64,000 bases of DNA. Source: Cladorhizidae sp. MBARI D1340-BT2. Lineage: Eukaryota; Porifera; Demospongiae; Poecilosclerida; Cladorhizidae. The stretch's first letter is position 1, and every line of letters begins with the position of its first letter. Positions 12,447 through 26,373 of the stretch are shown piece by piece. Below the pieces are notes generated by a model. The model was not told the DNA's origin and did not search any database. It saw only the letters and a program-made list of their open reading frames with translations. The position numbers and the translations under genes were made by a program. The DNA is taken from NCBI GenBank assembly GCA_028752905.1, contig JAQNBH010000010.1, positions 25,710,242-25,774,241 on the forward strand. Reading direction: 5' to 3'.

Positions 12447-15400
12447 AGACTGCACTGGAGTATAGGTTGCACTGGAGTATAGGCTGCACTGGAGTATAGG
12501 CTGCACTGGAGAATAGGTTGCACTTGAGTATAGGCTGCAATGGAGTATAGACTGCACTGGAGTATAGGCTGCACTGGAGTATAGGCTGCACTGGAGTATA
12601 GATTACACTGGATTATAGGTTGCACTGGAGTATAGGCTGCACTGGAGTATAGGCTGCACTGGAGTATAGGTTGCAATGGAGTATAGGTTGCACTGGAGTA
12701 TACGTTGCACTGGAGTATAGGCTGCACTGCAGTATAGGTGGCACTGGAGTATAGGTTGCACTGGAGTATAGGTTGCACTGCATGTATAGGCTGCACTGGA
12801 GTATAGGCTGCACTGGAGTATAGGTTGCACTGGAGTATAGGTTGCACTGGAGTATAGGCTGCACTGGAGTATAGGTTGCACTGGAGTATAGGCTGCACTG
12901 GAGTATAGGCTGCACTGGAGTATAGGCTGCACTGGAGTATAGATTGCACTGGAGTATAGGTTGCACTGGAGTATAGGTTGCACTGGAGTATAGGCTGCAC
13001 TGGAGTATAGGTTGCACTGGAGTATAGGTTGCACTGGAGTATAGGCTGCACTGGAGTATAGGCTGCACTGGAGTATAGGTTGCACTGGAGTATAGGTTGT
13101 ACTGGAGTATAGGTTGCACTGGAGTATAGGTTGCACTGGAGTATAGGTTGCACTGGAGTATAGGCTGCACTGGAGTATAGGTTGCACTGGAGTATAGGCT
13201 GCACTGGAGTATAGGCTGCACTGGAGTATAGGTTGCACTGGAGTATAGGTTGCACTAGAGTACAGATTGCACTGGAGTATAGGTTGCACTGGAGTATAGG
13301 TTGCACTGGAGTATAGGTTGCACTGGAGTATTGGTTGCACTGGAGTATAGGTTGCACTGGAGTATACTACAGTGTAGGTTGCACTGGAGTATAGGTTGCA
13401 CTGGAGTATAGGTTGCACTGGATTATAGGTTGCACTGGAGTATAGGCTGCACTGAAGTATATATTGCACTGGAGTATAGGCTGCACTGGAGTATAGGTTG
13501 CACTGGAGTATAGGTTGCACTGGAGTATAGGTTGCACTGCAGTATAGGTTGCACTGGAGTATAGATTGCACTGGAGTATAGGTTGCACTGGAGTATAGGC
13601 TGCACTGGAGTATAGGCTGCACTGGAGTATAGATTGCACTGGAGTATAGATTGCACTGGAGTATAGGTTGCACTGGAGTATAGGCTGCACTGGAGTATAG
13701 GTTTCACTGGAGTATAGGCTGCACTGGAGTATAGGTTGCACTGGAGTATAGGTTGCACTGGAGTATAGGTTGCACTGGAGTATAGGCTGCACTGGAGTAT
13801 AGGCTGCACTGGAGTATAGGCTGCACTGCATGTATAGGCTGCACTGGAGTATAGGCTGCACTGGAGTATAGGTTGCACTGGAGTATAGGTTGCACTGCAT
13901 GTATAGGCTGCACTGGAGTATAGGCTGCACTGGAGTATAGGTTGCACTGGAGTATAGGTTGCACTGGAGTATAGGTTGCACTGGAGTATAGGTTGCACTG
14001 CAGTATAGGTTGCACTGGAGTATAGATTGCACTGGAGTATAGGTTGCACTGGAGTATAGGCTGCACTGGAGTATAGGTTGCACTGGAGTATAGATTGCAC
14101 TGGAGTATAGGTTGCACTGGAGTATAGGCTGCACTGGAGTATAGGTTGCACTGGAGTATACTACAGTGTAGGTTGCACTGGAGTATAGGTTGCACTGGAG
14201 TATAGGTTGCACTGGATTATAGGTTGCACTGGAGTATAGGCTGCACTGAAGTATATATTGCACTGGAGTATAGGCTGCACTGGAGTATAGGTTGCACTGG
14301 AGTATAGGTTGCACTGGAGTATAGGTTGTACTGCAGTATAGGTTGCACTGGAGTATAGATTGCACTGGAGTATAGGTTGCACTGGAGTATAGGCTGCACT
14401 GGAGTATAGGCTGCACTGGAGTATAGGTTGCACTGGAGTATAGGTTGCACTGGAGTATAGGTTGCACTGGAGTATAGGTTGCACTGGAGTATAGGTTGCA
14501 CTGGAGTATAGGTTGCACTGGAGTATAGGCTGCACTGGAGTATAGGTTGCACTGGAGTATAGGCTGCACTGGAGTATAGGTTGCACTGGAGTATAGGTTG
14601 CACTGGAGTATAGGTTGCACTGCAGTATAGGTTGCACTGGAGTATAGATTGCACTGGAGTATAGATTGCACTGGAGTATAGGTTGCACTGGAGTATAGGT
14701 TGCACTTGAGTATAGGTTGCACTGGAGTATAGGTTGCACTGGAGTATAGGTTGCACTGGAGTATAGGCTGCACTGGAGTATAGGCTGCACTGGAGTATAG
14801 GTTGCACTGGAGTATAGGCTGCACTGGAGTATAGGTTGCACTGGAGTATTGGTTGCACTGGAGTATAGGTTGCACTGGACTATACTGGAGTGTAGGTTGC
14901 ACTGGAGTATAGGTTGCACTGGAGTATAGGTTGCACTGGAGTATAGGTTGCACTGGAGTATACTGGAGTGTAGGTTGCACTGGAGTATAGGCTGCACTGG
15001 AGTATAGGTTGCACTGGAGTATAGATTGCACTGGAGTATAGGCTGCACTGGAGTATAGGCTGCACTGGAGAATAGGTTGCACTTGAGTATAGGCTGCACT
15101 GGAGTATAGATTGCACTGGAGTATAGGTTGCACTGGAGTATAGGCTGCACTGGAGTATAGACTGCACTGGAGTATAGGTTGCACTGGAGTATAGGCTGCA
15201 CTGGAGTATAGGTTGCACTGGAGTATAGGCTGCACTGGAGTATAGGCTGCACTGGAGTATAGGTTGCACTGGAGTATAGGTTGCACTAGAGTACAGATTG
15301 CACTGGAGTATAGGTTGCACTGGAGTATAGGTTGCACTGGAGTATAGGTTGCACTGGAGTATTGGTTGCACTGGAGTATAGGTTGCACTGGAGTATACTA

Positions 15401-17027
15401 CAGTGTAGGTTGCACTGGAGTATAGGTTGCACTGGAGTATAGGTTGCACTGGAGTATAGGTTGCACTGGAGTATAGGTTGCACTGGATTATAGGTTGCAC
15501 TGGAGTATAGGCTGCACTGAAGTATATATTGCACTGGAGTATAGGCTGCACTGGAGTATAGGTTGCACTGGAGTATAGGTTGCACTGGAGTATAGGTTGC
15601 ACTGCAGTATAGGTTGCACTGGAGTATAGATTGCACTGGAGTATAGGTTGCACTGGAGTATAGGCTGCACTGGAGTATAGGCTGCACTGGAGTATAGATT
15701 GCACTGGAGTATAGATTGCACTGGAGTATAGGTTGCACTGGAGTATAGGCTGCACTGGAGTATAGGTTTCACTGGAGTATAGGCTGCACTGGAGTATAGG
15801 TTGCACTGGAGTATAGGTTGCACTGGAGTATAGGTTGCACTGGAGTATAGGCTGCACTGGAGTATAGGCTGCACTGGAGTATAGGCTGCACTGCATGTAT
15901 AGGCTGCACTGGAGTATAGGCTGCACTGGAGTATAGGTTGCACTGGAGTATAGGTTGCACTGCATGTATAGGCTGCACTGGAGTATAGGCTGCACTGGAG
16001 TATAGGTTGCACTGGAGTATAGGTTGCACTGGAGTATAGGTTGCACTGGAGTATAGGTTGCACTGCAGTATAGGTTGCACTGGAGTATAGATTGCACTGG
16101 AGTATAGGTTGCACTGGAGTATAGGCTGCACTGGAGTATAGGTTGCACTGGAGTATAGATTGCACTGGAGTATAGGTTGCACTGGAGTATAGGCTGCACT
16201 GGAGTATAGGTTGCACTGGAGTATACTACAGTGTAGGTTGCACTGGAGTATAGGTTGCACTGGAGTATAGGTTGCACTGGATTATAGGTTGCACTGGAGT
16301 ATAGGCTGCACTGAAGTATATATTGCACTGGAGTATAGGCTGCACTGGAGTATAGGTTGCACTGGAGTATAGGTTGCACTGGAGTATAGGTTGTACTGCA
16401 GTATAGGTTGCACTGGAGTATAGATTGCACTGGAGTATAGGTTGCACTGGAGTATAGGCTGCACTGGAGTATAGGCTGCACTGGAGTATAGGTTGCACTG
16501 GAGTATAGGTTGCACTGGAGTATAGGTTGCACTGGAGTATAGGTTGCACTGGAGTATAGGTTGCACTGGAGTATAGGTTGCACTGGAGTATAGGCTGCAC
16601 TGGAGTATAGGTTGCACTGGAGTATAGGCTGCACTGGAGTATAGGTTGCACTGGAGTATAGGTTGCACTGGAGTATAGGTTGCACTGCAGTATAGGTTGC
16701 ACTGGAGTATAGATTGCACTGGAGTATAGATTGCACTGGAGTATAGGTTGCACTGGAGTATAGGTTGCACTTGAGTATAGGTTGCACTGGAGTATAGGTT
16801 GCACTGGAGTATAGGTTGCACTGGAGTATAGGCTGCACTGGAGTATAGGCTGCACTGGAGTATAGGTTGCACTGGAGTATAGGCTGCACTGGAGTATAGG
16901 TTGCACTGGAGTATTGGTTGCACTGGAGTATAGGTTGCACTGGACTATACTGGAGTGTAGGTTGCACTGGAGTATAGGTTGCACTGGAGTATAGGTTGCA
17001 CTGGAGTATAGGTTGCACTGGAGTATA
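12447..17027. repeat. Duplicated core segment, partner at 19,013-23,593
   Basis: Offset is 6,566 bp. The left edge falls inside a 409-bp HOR unit, and the right edge is a truncated unit near 17,028 absent from the partner. A GTATAAGTTGC substitution near 23,378 in the partner is one of the few differences. The same segment appears a third time at 29,793-34,373 through the 10,780-bp duplication. Confidence 0.85.
13367..16236. repeat. Palindrome cassette 1 (794-1,237-828)
   Basis: Four CTACAGTGTAG sites start at 13,367, 14,161, 15,398 and 16,226. Between the first two lie two 18-bp GCATGTATAGG monomers about 69 bp apart (near 13,828 and 13,897) and a GGTTTCACTGG monomer near 13,703. The cassette is preceded by a GATTACA junction at 12,601, 766 bp upstream of the first palindrome. 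Confidence 0.9.
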
Positions 17028-17377
17028 CTGGAGTGTAGGTTGCACTGGAGTATAGGCTGCACTGGAGTATAGGTTGCACTGGAGTATAGATTGCACTGGA
17101 GTATAGGCTGCACTGGAGTATAGGCTGCACTGGAGAATAGGTTGCACTTGAGTATAGGCTGCACTGGAGTATAGATTGCACTGGAGTATAGGTTGCACTG
17201 GAGTATAGGCTGCACTGGAGTATAGACTGCACTGGAGTATAGGTTGCACTGGAGTATAGGCTGCACTGGAGTATAGGCTGCACTGGAGAATAGGTTGCAC
17301 TTGAGTATAGGCTGCAATGGAGTATAGACTGCACTGGAGTATAGGCTGCACTGGAGTATAGGCTGCACTGGAGTATA

Positions 17378-19166
17378 GATTACACTGGATTATAGGTTGC
17401 ACTGGAGTATAGGCTGCACTGGAGTATAGGCTGCAATGGAGTATAGGTTGCACTGGAGTATAGGTTGCACTGGAGTATACGTTGCACTGGAGTATAGGCT
17501 GCACTGCAGTATAGGTGGCACTGGAGTATAGGTTGCACTGGAGTATAGGTTGCACTGCATGTATAGGCTGCACTGGAGTATAGGCTGCACTGGAGTATAG
17601 GTTGCACTGGAGTATAGGTTGCACTGGAGTATAGGCTGCACTGGAGTATAGGTTGCACTGGAGTATAGGCTGCACTGGAGTATAGGCTGCACTGGAGAAT
17701 AGGTTGCACTTGAGTATAGGCTGCAATGGAGTATAGACTGCACTGGAGTATAGGCTGCACTGGAGTATAGGCTGCACTGGAGTATAGATTACACTGGATT
17801 ATAGGTTGCACTGGAGTATAGGCTGCACTGGAGTATAGGCTGCACTGGAGTATAGGTTGCAATGGAGTATAGGTTGCACTGGAGTATACGTTGCACTGGA
17901 GTATAGGCTGCACTGCAGTATAGGTGGCACTGGAGTATAGGTTGCACTGGAGTATAGGTTGCACTGCATGTATAGGCTGCACTGGAGTATAGGCTGCACT
18001 GGAGTATAGGTTGCACTGGAGTATAGGTTGCACTGGAGTATAGGCTGCACTGGAGTATAGGTTGCACTGGAGTATAGGCTGCACTGGAGTATAGGCTGCA
18101 CTGGAGTATAGGCTGCACTGGAGTATAGATTGCACTGGAGTATAGGTTGCACTGGAGTATAGGTTGCACTGGAGTATAGGCTGCACTGGAGTATAGGTTG
18201 CACTGGAGTATAGGTTGCACTGGAGTATAGGCTGCACTGGAGTATAGGCTGCACTGGAGAATAGGTTGCACTTGAGTATAGGCTGCAATGGAGTATAGAC
18301 TGCACTGGAGTATAGGCTGCACTGGAGTATAGGCTGCACTGGAGTATAGATTACACTGGATTATAGGTTGCACTGGAGTATAGGCTGCACTGGAGTATAG
18401 GCTGCAATGGAGTATAGGTTGCACTGGAGTATAGGTTGCACTGGAGTATACGTTGCACTGGAGTATAGGCTGCACTGCAGTATAGGTGGCACTGGAGTAT
18501 AGGTTGCACTGGAGTATAGGTTGCACTGCATGTATAGGCTGCACTGGAGTATAGGCTGCACTGGAGTATAGGTTGCACTGGAGTATAGGTTGCACTGGAG
18601 TATAGGCTGCACTGGAGTATAGGTTGCACTGGAGTATAGGCTGCACTGGAGTATAGGCTGCACTGGAGAATAGGTTGCACTTGAGTATAGGCTGCAATGG
18701 AGTATAGACTGCACTGGAGTATAGGCTGCACTGGAGTATAGGCTGCACTGGAGTATAGATTACACTGGATTATAGGTTGCACTGGAGTATAGGCTGCACT
18801 GGAGTATAGGCTGCAATGGAGTATAGGTTGCACTGGAGTATAGGTTGCACTGGAGTATACGTTGCACTGGAGTATAGGCTGCACTGCAGTATAGGTGGCA
18901 CTGGAGTATAGGTTGCACTGGAGTATAGGTTGCACTGCATGTATAGGCTGCACTGGAGTATAGGCTGCACTGGAGTATAGGTTGCACTGGAGTATAGGTT
19001 GCACTGGAGTATAGGCTGCACTGGAGTATAGGTTGCACTGGAGTATAGGCTGCACTGGAGTATAGGCTGCACTGGAGAATAGGTTGCACTTGAGTATAGG
19101 CTGCAATGGAGTATAGACTGCACTGGAGTATAGGCTGCACTGGAGTATAGGCTGCACTGGAGTATA
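17378..19166. repeat. 409-bp higher-order repeat stretch 1
   Basis: Units start at the junction GATTACACTGGATTATAGG at 17,378, 17,787, 18,349 and 18,758, with the next at 19,167. Lengths are 409, 562, 409 and 409 bp. The basic unit is 24 monomers plus 1 bp, the extra base coming from one 18-bp GCATGTATAGG monomer. The 562-bp form has nine additional monomers (153 bp). Each unit carries one CpG, in a TATACGTTGC monomer (at 17,480, 17,889, 18,451 and 18,860). Confidence 0.9.
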
Positions 19167-19932
19167 GATTACACTGGATTATAGGTTGCACTGGAGTATA
19201 GGCTGCACTGGAGTATAGGCTGCACTGGAGTATAGGTTGCAATGGAGTATAGGTTGCACTGGAGTATACGTTGCACTGGAGTATAGGCTGCACTGCAGTA
19301 TAGGTGGCACTGGAGTATAGGTTGCACTGGAGTATAGGTTGCACTGCATGTATAGGCTGCACTGGAGTATAGGCTGCACTGGAGTATAGGTTGCACTGGA
19401 GTATAGGTTGCACTGGAGTATAGGCTGCACTGGAGTATAGGTTGCACTGGAGTATAGGCTGCACTGGAGTATAGGCTGCACTGGAGTATAGGCTGCACTG
19501 GAGTATAGATTGCACTGGAGTATAGGTTGCACTGGAGTATAGGTTGCACTGGAGTATAGGCTGCACTGGAGTATAGGTTGCACTGGAGTATAGGTTGCAC
19601 TGGAGTATAGGCTGCACTGGAGTATAGGCTGCACTGGAGTATAGGTTGCACTGGAGTATAGGTTGTACTGGAGTATAGGTTGCACTGGAGTATAGGTTGC
19701 ACTGGAGTATAGGTTGCACTGGAGTATAGGCTGCACTGGAGTATAGGTTGCACTGGAGTATAGGCTGCACTGGAGTATAGGCTGCACTGGAGTATAGGTT
19801 GCACTGGAGTATAGGTTGCACTAGAGTACAGATTGCACTGGAGTATAGGTTGCACTGGAGTATAGGTTGCACTGGAGTATAGGTTGCACTGGAGTATTGG
19901 TTGCACTGGAGTATAGGTTGCACTGGAGTATA

Positions 19933-22802
19933 CTACAGTGTAGGTTGCACTGGAGTATAGGTTGCACTGGAGTATAGGTTGCACTGGATTATAGGTTGCA
20001 CTGGAGTATAGGCTGCACTGAAGTATATATTGCACTGGAGTATAGGCTGCACTGGAGTATAGGTTGCACTGGAGTATAGGTTGCACTGGAGTATAGGTTG
20101 CACTGCAGTATAGGTTGCACTGGAGTATAGATTGCACTGGAGTATAGGTTGCACTGGAGTATAGGCTGCACTGGAGTATAGGCTGCACTGGAGTATAGAT
20201 TGCACTGGAGTATAGATTGCACTGGAGTATAGGTTGCACTGGAGTATAGGCTGCACTGGAGTATAGGTTTCACTGGAGTATAGGCTGCACTGGAGTATAG
20301 GTTGCACTGGAGTATAGGTTGCACTGGAGTATAGGTTGCACTGGAGTATAGGCTGCACTGGAGTATAGGCTGCACTGGAGTATAGGCTGCACTGCATGTA
20401 TAGGCTGCACTGGAGTATAGGCTGCACTGGAGTATAGGTTGCACTGGAGTATAGGTTGCACTGCATGTATAGGCTGCACTGGAGTATAGGCTGCACTGGA
20501 GTATAGGTTGCACTGGAGTATAGGTTGCACTGGAGTATAGGTTGCACTGGAGTATAGGTTGCACTGCAGTATAGGTTGCACTGGAGTATAGATTGCACTG
20601 GAGTATAGGTTGCACTGGAGTATAGGCTGCACTGGAGTATAGGTTGCACTGGAGTATAGATTGCACTGGAGTATAGGTTGCACTGGAGTATAGGCTGCAC
20701 TGGAGTATAGGTTGCACTGGAGTATACTACAGTGTAGGTTGCACTGGAGTATAGGTTGCACTGGAGTATAGGTTGCACTGGATTATAGGTTGCACTGGAG
20801 TATAGGCTGCACTGAAGTATATATTGCACTGGAGTATAGGCTGCACTGGAGTATAGGTTGCACTGGAGTATAGGTTGCACTGGAGTATAGGTTGTACTGC
20901 AGTATAGGTTGCACTGGAGTATAGATTGCACTGGAGTATAGGTTGCACTGGAGTATAGGCTGCACTGGAGTATAGGCTGCACTGGAGTATAGGTTGCACT
21001 GGAGTATAGGTTGCACTGGAGTATAGGTTGCACTGGAGTATAGGTTGCACTGGAGTATAGGTTGCACTGGAGTATAGGTTGCACTGGAGTATAGGCTGCA
21101 CTGGAGTATAGGTTGCACTGGAGTATAGGCTGCACTGGAGTATAGGTTGCACTGGAGTATAGGTTGCACTGGAGTATAGGTTGCACTGCAGTATAGGTTG
21201 CACTGGAGTATAGATTGCACTGGAGTATAGATTGCACTGGAGTATAGGTTGCACTGGAGTATAGGTTGCACTTGAGTATAGGTTGCACTGGAGTATAGGT
21301 TGCACTGGAGTATAGGTTGCACTGGAGTATAGGCTGCACTGGAGTATAGGCTGCACTGGAGTATAGGTTGCACTGGAGTATAGGCTGCACTGGAGTATAG
21401 GTTGCACTGGAGTATTGGTTGCACTGGAGTATAGGTTGCACTGGACTATACTGGAGTGTAGGTTGCACTGGAGTATAGGTTGCACTGGAGTATAGGTTGC
21501 ACTGGAGTATAGGTTGCACTGGAGTATACTGGAGTGTAGGTTGCACTGGAGTATAGGCTGCACTGGAGTATAGGTTGCACTGGAGTATAGATTGCACTGG
21601 AGTATAGGCTGCACTGGAGTATAGGCTGCACTGGAGAATAGGTTGCACTTGAGTATAGGCTGCACTGGAGTATAGATTGCACTGGAGTATAGGTTGCACT
21701 GGAGTATAGGCTGCACTGGAGTATAGACTGCACTGGAGTATAGGTTGCACTGGAGTATAGGCTGCACTGGAGTATAGGTTGCACTGGAGTATAGGCTGCA
21801 CTGGAGTATAGGCTGCACTGGAGTATAGGTTGCACTGGAGTATAGGTTGCACTAGAGTACAGATTGCACTGGAGTATAGGTTGCACTGGAGTATAGGTTG
21901 CACTGGAGTATAGGTTGCACTGGAGTATTGGTTGCACTGGAGTATAGGTTGCACTGGAGTATACTACAGTGTAGGTTGCACTGGAGTATAGGTTGCACTG
22001 GAGTATAGGTTGCACTGGAGTATAGGTTGCACTGGAGTATAGGTTGCACTGGATTATAGGTTGCACTGGAGTATAGGCTGCACTGAAGTATATATTGCAC
22101 TGGAGTATAGGCTGCACTGGAGTATAGGTTGCACTGGAGTATAGGTTGCACTGGAGTATAGGTTGCACTGCAGTATAGGTTGCACTGGAGTATAGATTGC
22201 ACTGGAGTATAGGTTGCACTGGAGTATAGGCTGCACTGGAGTATAGGCTGCACTGGAGTATAGATTGCACTGGAGTATAGATTGCACTGGAGTATAGGTT
22301 GCACTGGAGTATAGGCTGCACTGGAGTATAGGTTTCACTGGAGTATAGGCTGCACTGGAGTATAGGTTGCACTGGAGTATAGGTTGCACTGGAGTATAGG
22401 TTGCACTGGAGTATAGGCTGCACTGGAGTATAGGCTGCACTGGAGTATAGGCTGCACTGCATGTATAGGCTGCACTGGAGTATAGGCTGCACTGGAGTAT
22501 AGGTTGCACTGGAGTATAGGTTGCACTGCATGTATAGGCTGCACTGGAGTATAGGCTGCACTGGAGTATAGGTTGCACTGGAGTATAGGTTGCACTGGAG
22601 TATAGGTTGCACTGGAGTATAGGTTGCACTGCAGTATAGGTTGCACTGGAGTATAGATTGCACTGGAGTATAGGTTGCACTGGAGTATAGGCTGCACTGG
22701 AGTATAGGTTGCACTGGAGTATAGATTGCACTGGAGTATAGGTTGCACTGGAGTATAGGCTGCACTGGAGTATAGGTTGCACTGGAGTATACTACAGTGT
22801 AG
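19933..22802. repeat. Palindrome cassette 2 (794-1,237-828)
   Basis: Palindromes start at 19,933, 20,727, 21,964 and 22,792, each 6,566 bp from its partner in cassette 1. The preceding junction at 19,167 is again 766 bp upstream. It is followed directly by the short 1,193-828 cassette, using 22,792 as its first palindrome. Confidence 0.9.
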
Positions 22803-24823
22803 GTTGCACTGGAGTATAGGTTGCACTGGAGTATAGGTTGCACTGGATTATAGGTTGCACTGGAGTATAGGCTGCACTGAAGTATATATTGCACTGGAGT
22901 ATAGGCTGCACTGGAGTATAGGTTGCACTGGAGTATAGGTTGCACTGGAGTATAGGTTGTACTGCAGTATAGGTTGCACTGGAGTATAGATTGCACTGGA
23001 GTATAGGTTGCACTGGAGTATAGGCTGCACTGGAGTATAGGCTGCACTGGAGTATAGGTTGCACTGGAGTATAGGTTGCACTGGAGTATAGGTTGCACTG
23101 GAGTATAGGTTGCACTGGAGTATAGGTTGCACTGGAGTATAGGTTGCACTGGAGTATAGGCTGCACTGGAGTATAGGTTGCACTGGAGTATAGGCTGCAC
23201 TGGAGTATAGGTTGCACTGGAGTATAGGTTGCACTGGAGTATAGGTTGCACTGCAGTATAGGTTGCACTGGAGTATAGATTGCACTGGAGTATAGATTGC
23301 ACTGGAGTATAGGTTGCACTGGAGTATAGGTTGCACTTGAGTATAGGTTGCACTGGAGTATAGGTTGCACTGGAGTATAAGTTGCACTGGAGTATAGGCT
23401 GCACTGGAGTATAGGCTGCACTGGAGTATAGGTTGCACTGGAGTATAGGCTGCACTGGAGTATAGGTTGCACTGGAGTATTGGTTGCACTGGAGTATAGG
23501 TTGCACTGGACTATACTGGAGTGTAGGTTGCACTGGAGTATAGGTTGCACTGGAGTATAGGTTGCACTGGAGTATAGGTTGCACTGGAGTATAGGTTGCA
23601 CTGGAGTATAGATTGCACTGGAGTATAGGCTGCACTGGAGTATAGGCTGCACTGGAGAATAGGTTGCACTTGAGTATAGGCTGCACTGGAGTATAGATTG
23701 CACTGGAGTATAGGTTGCACTGGAGTATAGGCTGCACTGGAGTATAGACTGCACTGGAGTATAGGTTGCACTGGAGTATAGGCTGCACTGGAGTATAGGT
23801 TGCACTGGAGTATAGGCTGCACTGGAGTATAGGCTGCACTGGAGTATAGGTTGCACTGGAGTATAGGTTGCACTAGAGTACAGATTGCACTGGAGTATAG
23901 GTTGCACTGGAGTATAGGTTGCACTGGAGTATAGGTTGCACTGGAGTATTGGTTGCACTGGAGTATAGGTTGCACTGGAGTATACTACAGTGTAGGTTGC
24001 ACTGGAGTATAGGTTGCACTGGAGTATAGGTTGCACTGGAGTATAGGTTGCACTGGAGTATAGGTTGCACTGGATTATAGGTTGCACTGGAGTATAGGCT
24101 GCACTGAAGTATATATTGCACTGGAGTATAGGCTGCACTGGAGTATAGGTTGCACTGGAGTATAGGTTGCACTGGAGTATAGGTTGCACTGCAGTATAGG
24201 TTGCACTGGAGTATAGATTGCACTGGAGTATAGGTTGCACTGGAGTATAGGCTGCACTGGAGTATAGGCTGCACTGGAGTATAGATTGCACTGGAGTATA
24301 GATTGCACTGGAGTATAGGTTGCACTGGAGTATAGGCTGCACTGGAGTATAGGTTTCACTGGAGTATAGGCTGCACTGGAGTATAGGTTGCACTGGAGTA
24401 TAGGTTGCACTGGAGTATAGGTTGCACTGGAGTATAGGCTGCACTGGAGTATAGGCTGCACTGGAGTATAGGCTGCACTGCATGTATAGGCTGCACTGGA
24501 GTATAGGCTGCACTGGAGTATAGGTTGCACTGGAGTATAGGTTGCACTGCATGTATAGGCTGCACTGGAGTATAGGCTGCACTGGAGTATAGGTTGCACT
24601 GGAGTATAGGTTGCACTGGAGTATAGGTTGCACTGGAGTATAGGTTGCACTGCAGTATAGGTTGCACTGGAGTATAGATTGCACTGGAGTATAGGTTGCA
24701 CTGGAGTATAGGCTGCACTGGAGTATAGGTTGCACTGGAGTATAGATTGCACTGGAGTATAGGTTGCACTGGAGTATAGGCTGCACTGGAGTATAGGTTG
24801 CACTGGAGTATACTACAGTGTAG
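22792..24823. repeat. Short palindrome cassette (1,193-828), first copy
   Basis: Palindromes start at 22,792, 23,985 and 24,813. The first interval is 44 bp shorter than the 1,237-bp interval of the long cassette because it lacks one truncated unit and neighbouring monomers. A private GTATAAGTTGC monomer lies near 23,378 and recurs near 25,399. Confidence 0.86.
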
Positions 24824-25964
24824 GTTGCACTGGAGTATAGGTTGCACTGGAGTATAGGTTGCACTGGATTATAGGTTGCACTGGAGTATAGGCTGCACTG
24901 AAGTATATATTGCACTGGAGTATAGGCTGCACTGGAGTATAGGTTGCACTGGAGTATAGGTTGCACTGGAGTATAGGTTGTACTGCAGTATAGGTTGCAC
25001 TGGAGTATAGATTGCACTGGAGTATAGGTTGCACTGGAGTATAGGCTGCACTGGAGTATAGGCTGCACTGGAGTATAGGTTGCACTGGAGTATAGGTTGC
25101 ACTGGAGTATAGGTTGCACTGGAGTATAGGTTGCACTGGAGTATAGGTTGCACTGGAGTATAGGTTGCACTGGAGTATAGGCTGCACTGGAGTATAGGTT
25201 GCACTGGAGTATAGGCTGCACTGGAGTATAGGTTGCACTGGAGTATAGGTTGCACTGGAGTATAGGTTGCACTGCAGTATAGGTTGCACTGGAGTATAGA
25301 TTGCACTGGAGTATAGATTGCACTGGAGTATAGGTTGCACTGGAGTATAGGTTGCACTTGAGTATAGGTTGCACTGGAGTATAGGTTGCACTGGAGTATA
25401 AGTTGCACTGGAGTATAGGCTGCACTGGAGTATAGGCTGCACTGGAGTATAGGTTGCACTGGAGTATAGGCTGCACTGGAGTATAGGTTGCACTGGAGTA
25501 TTGGTTGCACTGGAGTATAGGTTGCACTGGACTATACTGGAGTGTAGGTTGCACTGGAGTATAGGTTGCACTGGAGTATAGGTTGCACTGGAGTATAGGT
25601 TGCACTGGAGTATACTGGAGTGTAGGTTGCACTGGAGTATAGGCTGCACTGGAGTATAGGTTGCACTGGAGTATAGATTGCACTGGAGTATAGGCTGCAC
25701 TGGAGTATAGGCTGCACTGGAGAATAGGTTGCACTTGAGTATAGGCTGCACTGGAGTATAGATTGCACTGGAGTATAGGTTGCACTGGAGTATAGGCTGC
25801 ACTGGAGTATAGACTGCACTGGAGTATAGGTTGCACTGGAGTATAGGCTGCACTGGAGTATAGGCTGCACTGGAGAATAGGTTGCACTTGAGTATAGGCT
25901 GCAATGGAGTATAGACTGCACTGGAGTATAGGCTGCACTGGAGTATAGGCTGCACTGGAGTATA

Positions 25965-26373
25965 GATTACACTGGATTATAGGTTGCACTGGAGTATAGG
26001 CTGCACTGGAGTATAGGCTGCAATGGAGTATAGGTTGCACTGGAGTATAGGTTGCACTGGAGTATACGTTGCACTGGAGTATAGGCTGCACTGCAGTATA
26101 GGTGGCACTGGAGTATAGGTTGCACTGGAGTATAGGTTGCACTGCATGTATAGGCTGCACTGGAGTATAGGCTGCACTGGAGTATAGGTTGCACTGGAGT
26201 ATAGGTTGCACTGGAGTATAGGCTGCACTGGAGTATAGGTTGCACTGGAGTATAGGCTGCACTGGAGTATAGGCTGCACTGGAGAATAGGTTGCACTTGA
26301 GTATAGGCTGCAATGGAGTATAGACTGCACTGGAGTATAGGCTGCACTGGAGTATAGGCTGCACTGGAGTATA
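25965..26373. repeat. Single 409-bp higher-order repeat unit
   Basis: Runs from the junction at 25,965 to the next at 26,374. The following unit is cut off near 26,640 where copy B of the 10,780-bp duplication begins, so the duplication breakpoint lies inside a 409-bp repeat unit. Confidence 0.86.

Noticed and set aside
13820..13910. GCATGTATAGG monomers as a regulatory or start-codon signal
   Set aside because: They are 18-bp variants of the ordinary monomer, copied with the HOR; the minus-strand ATG they create lies inside an already open artefactual frame.
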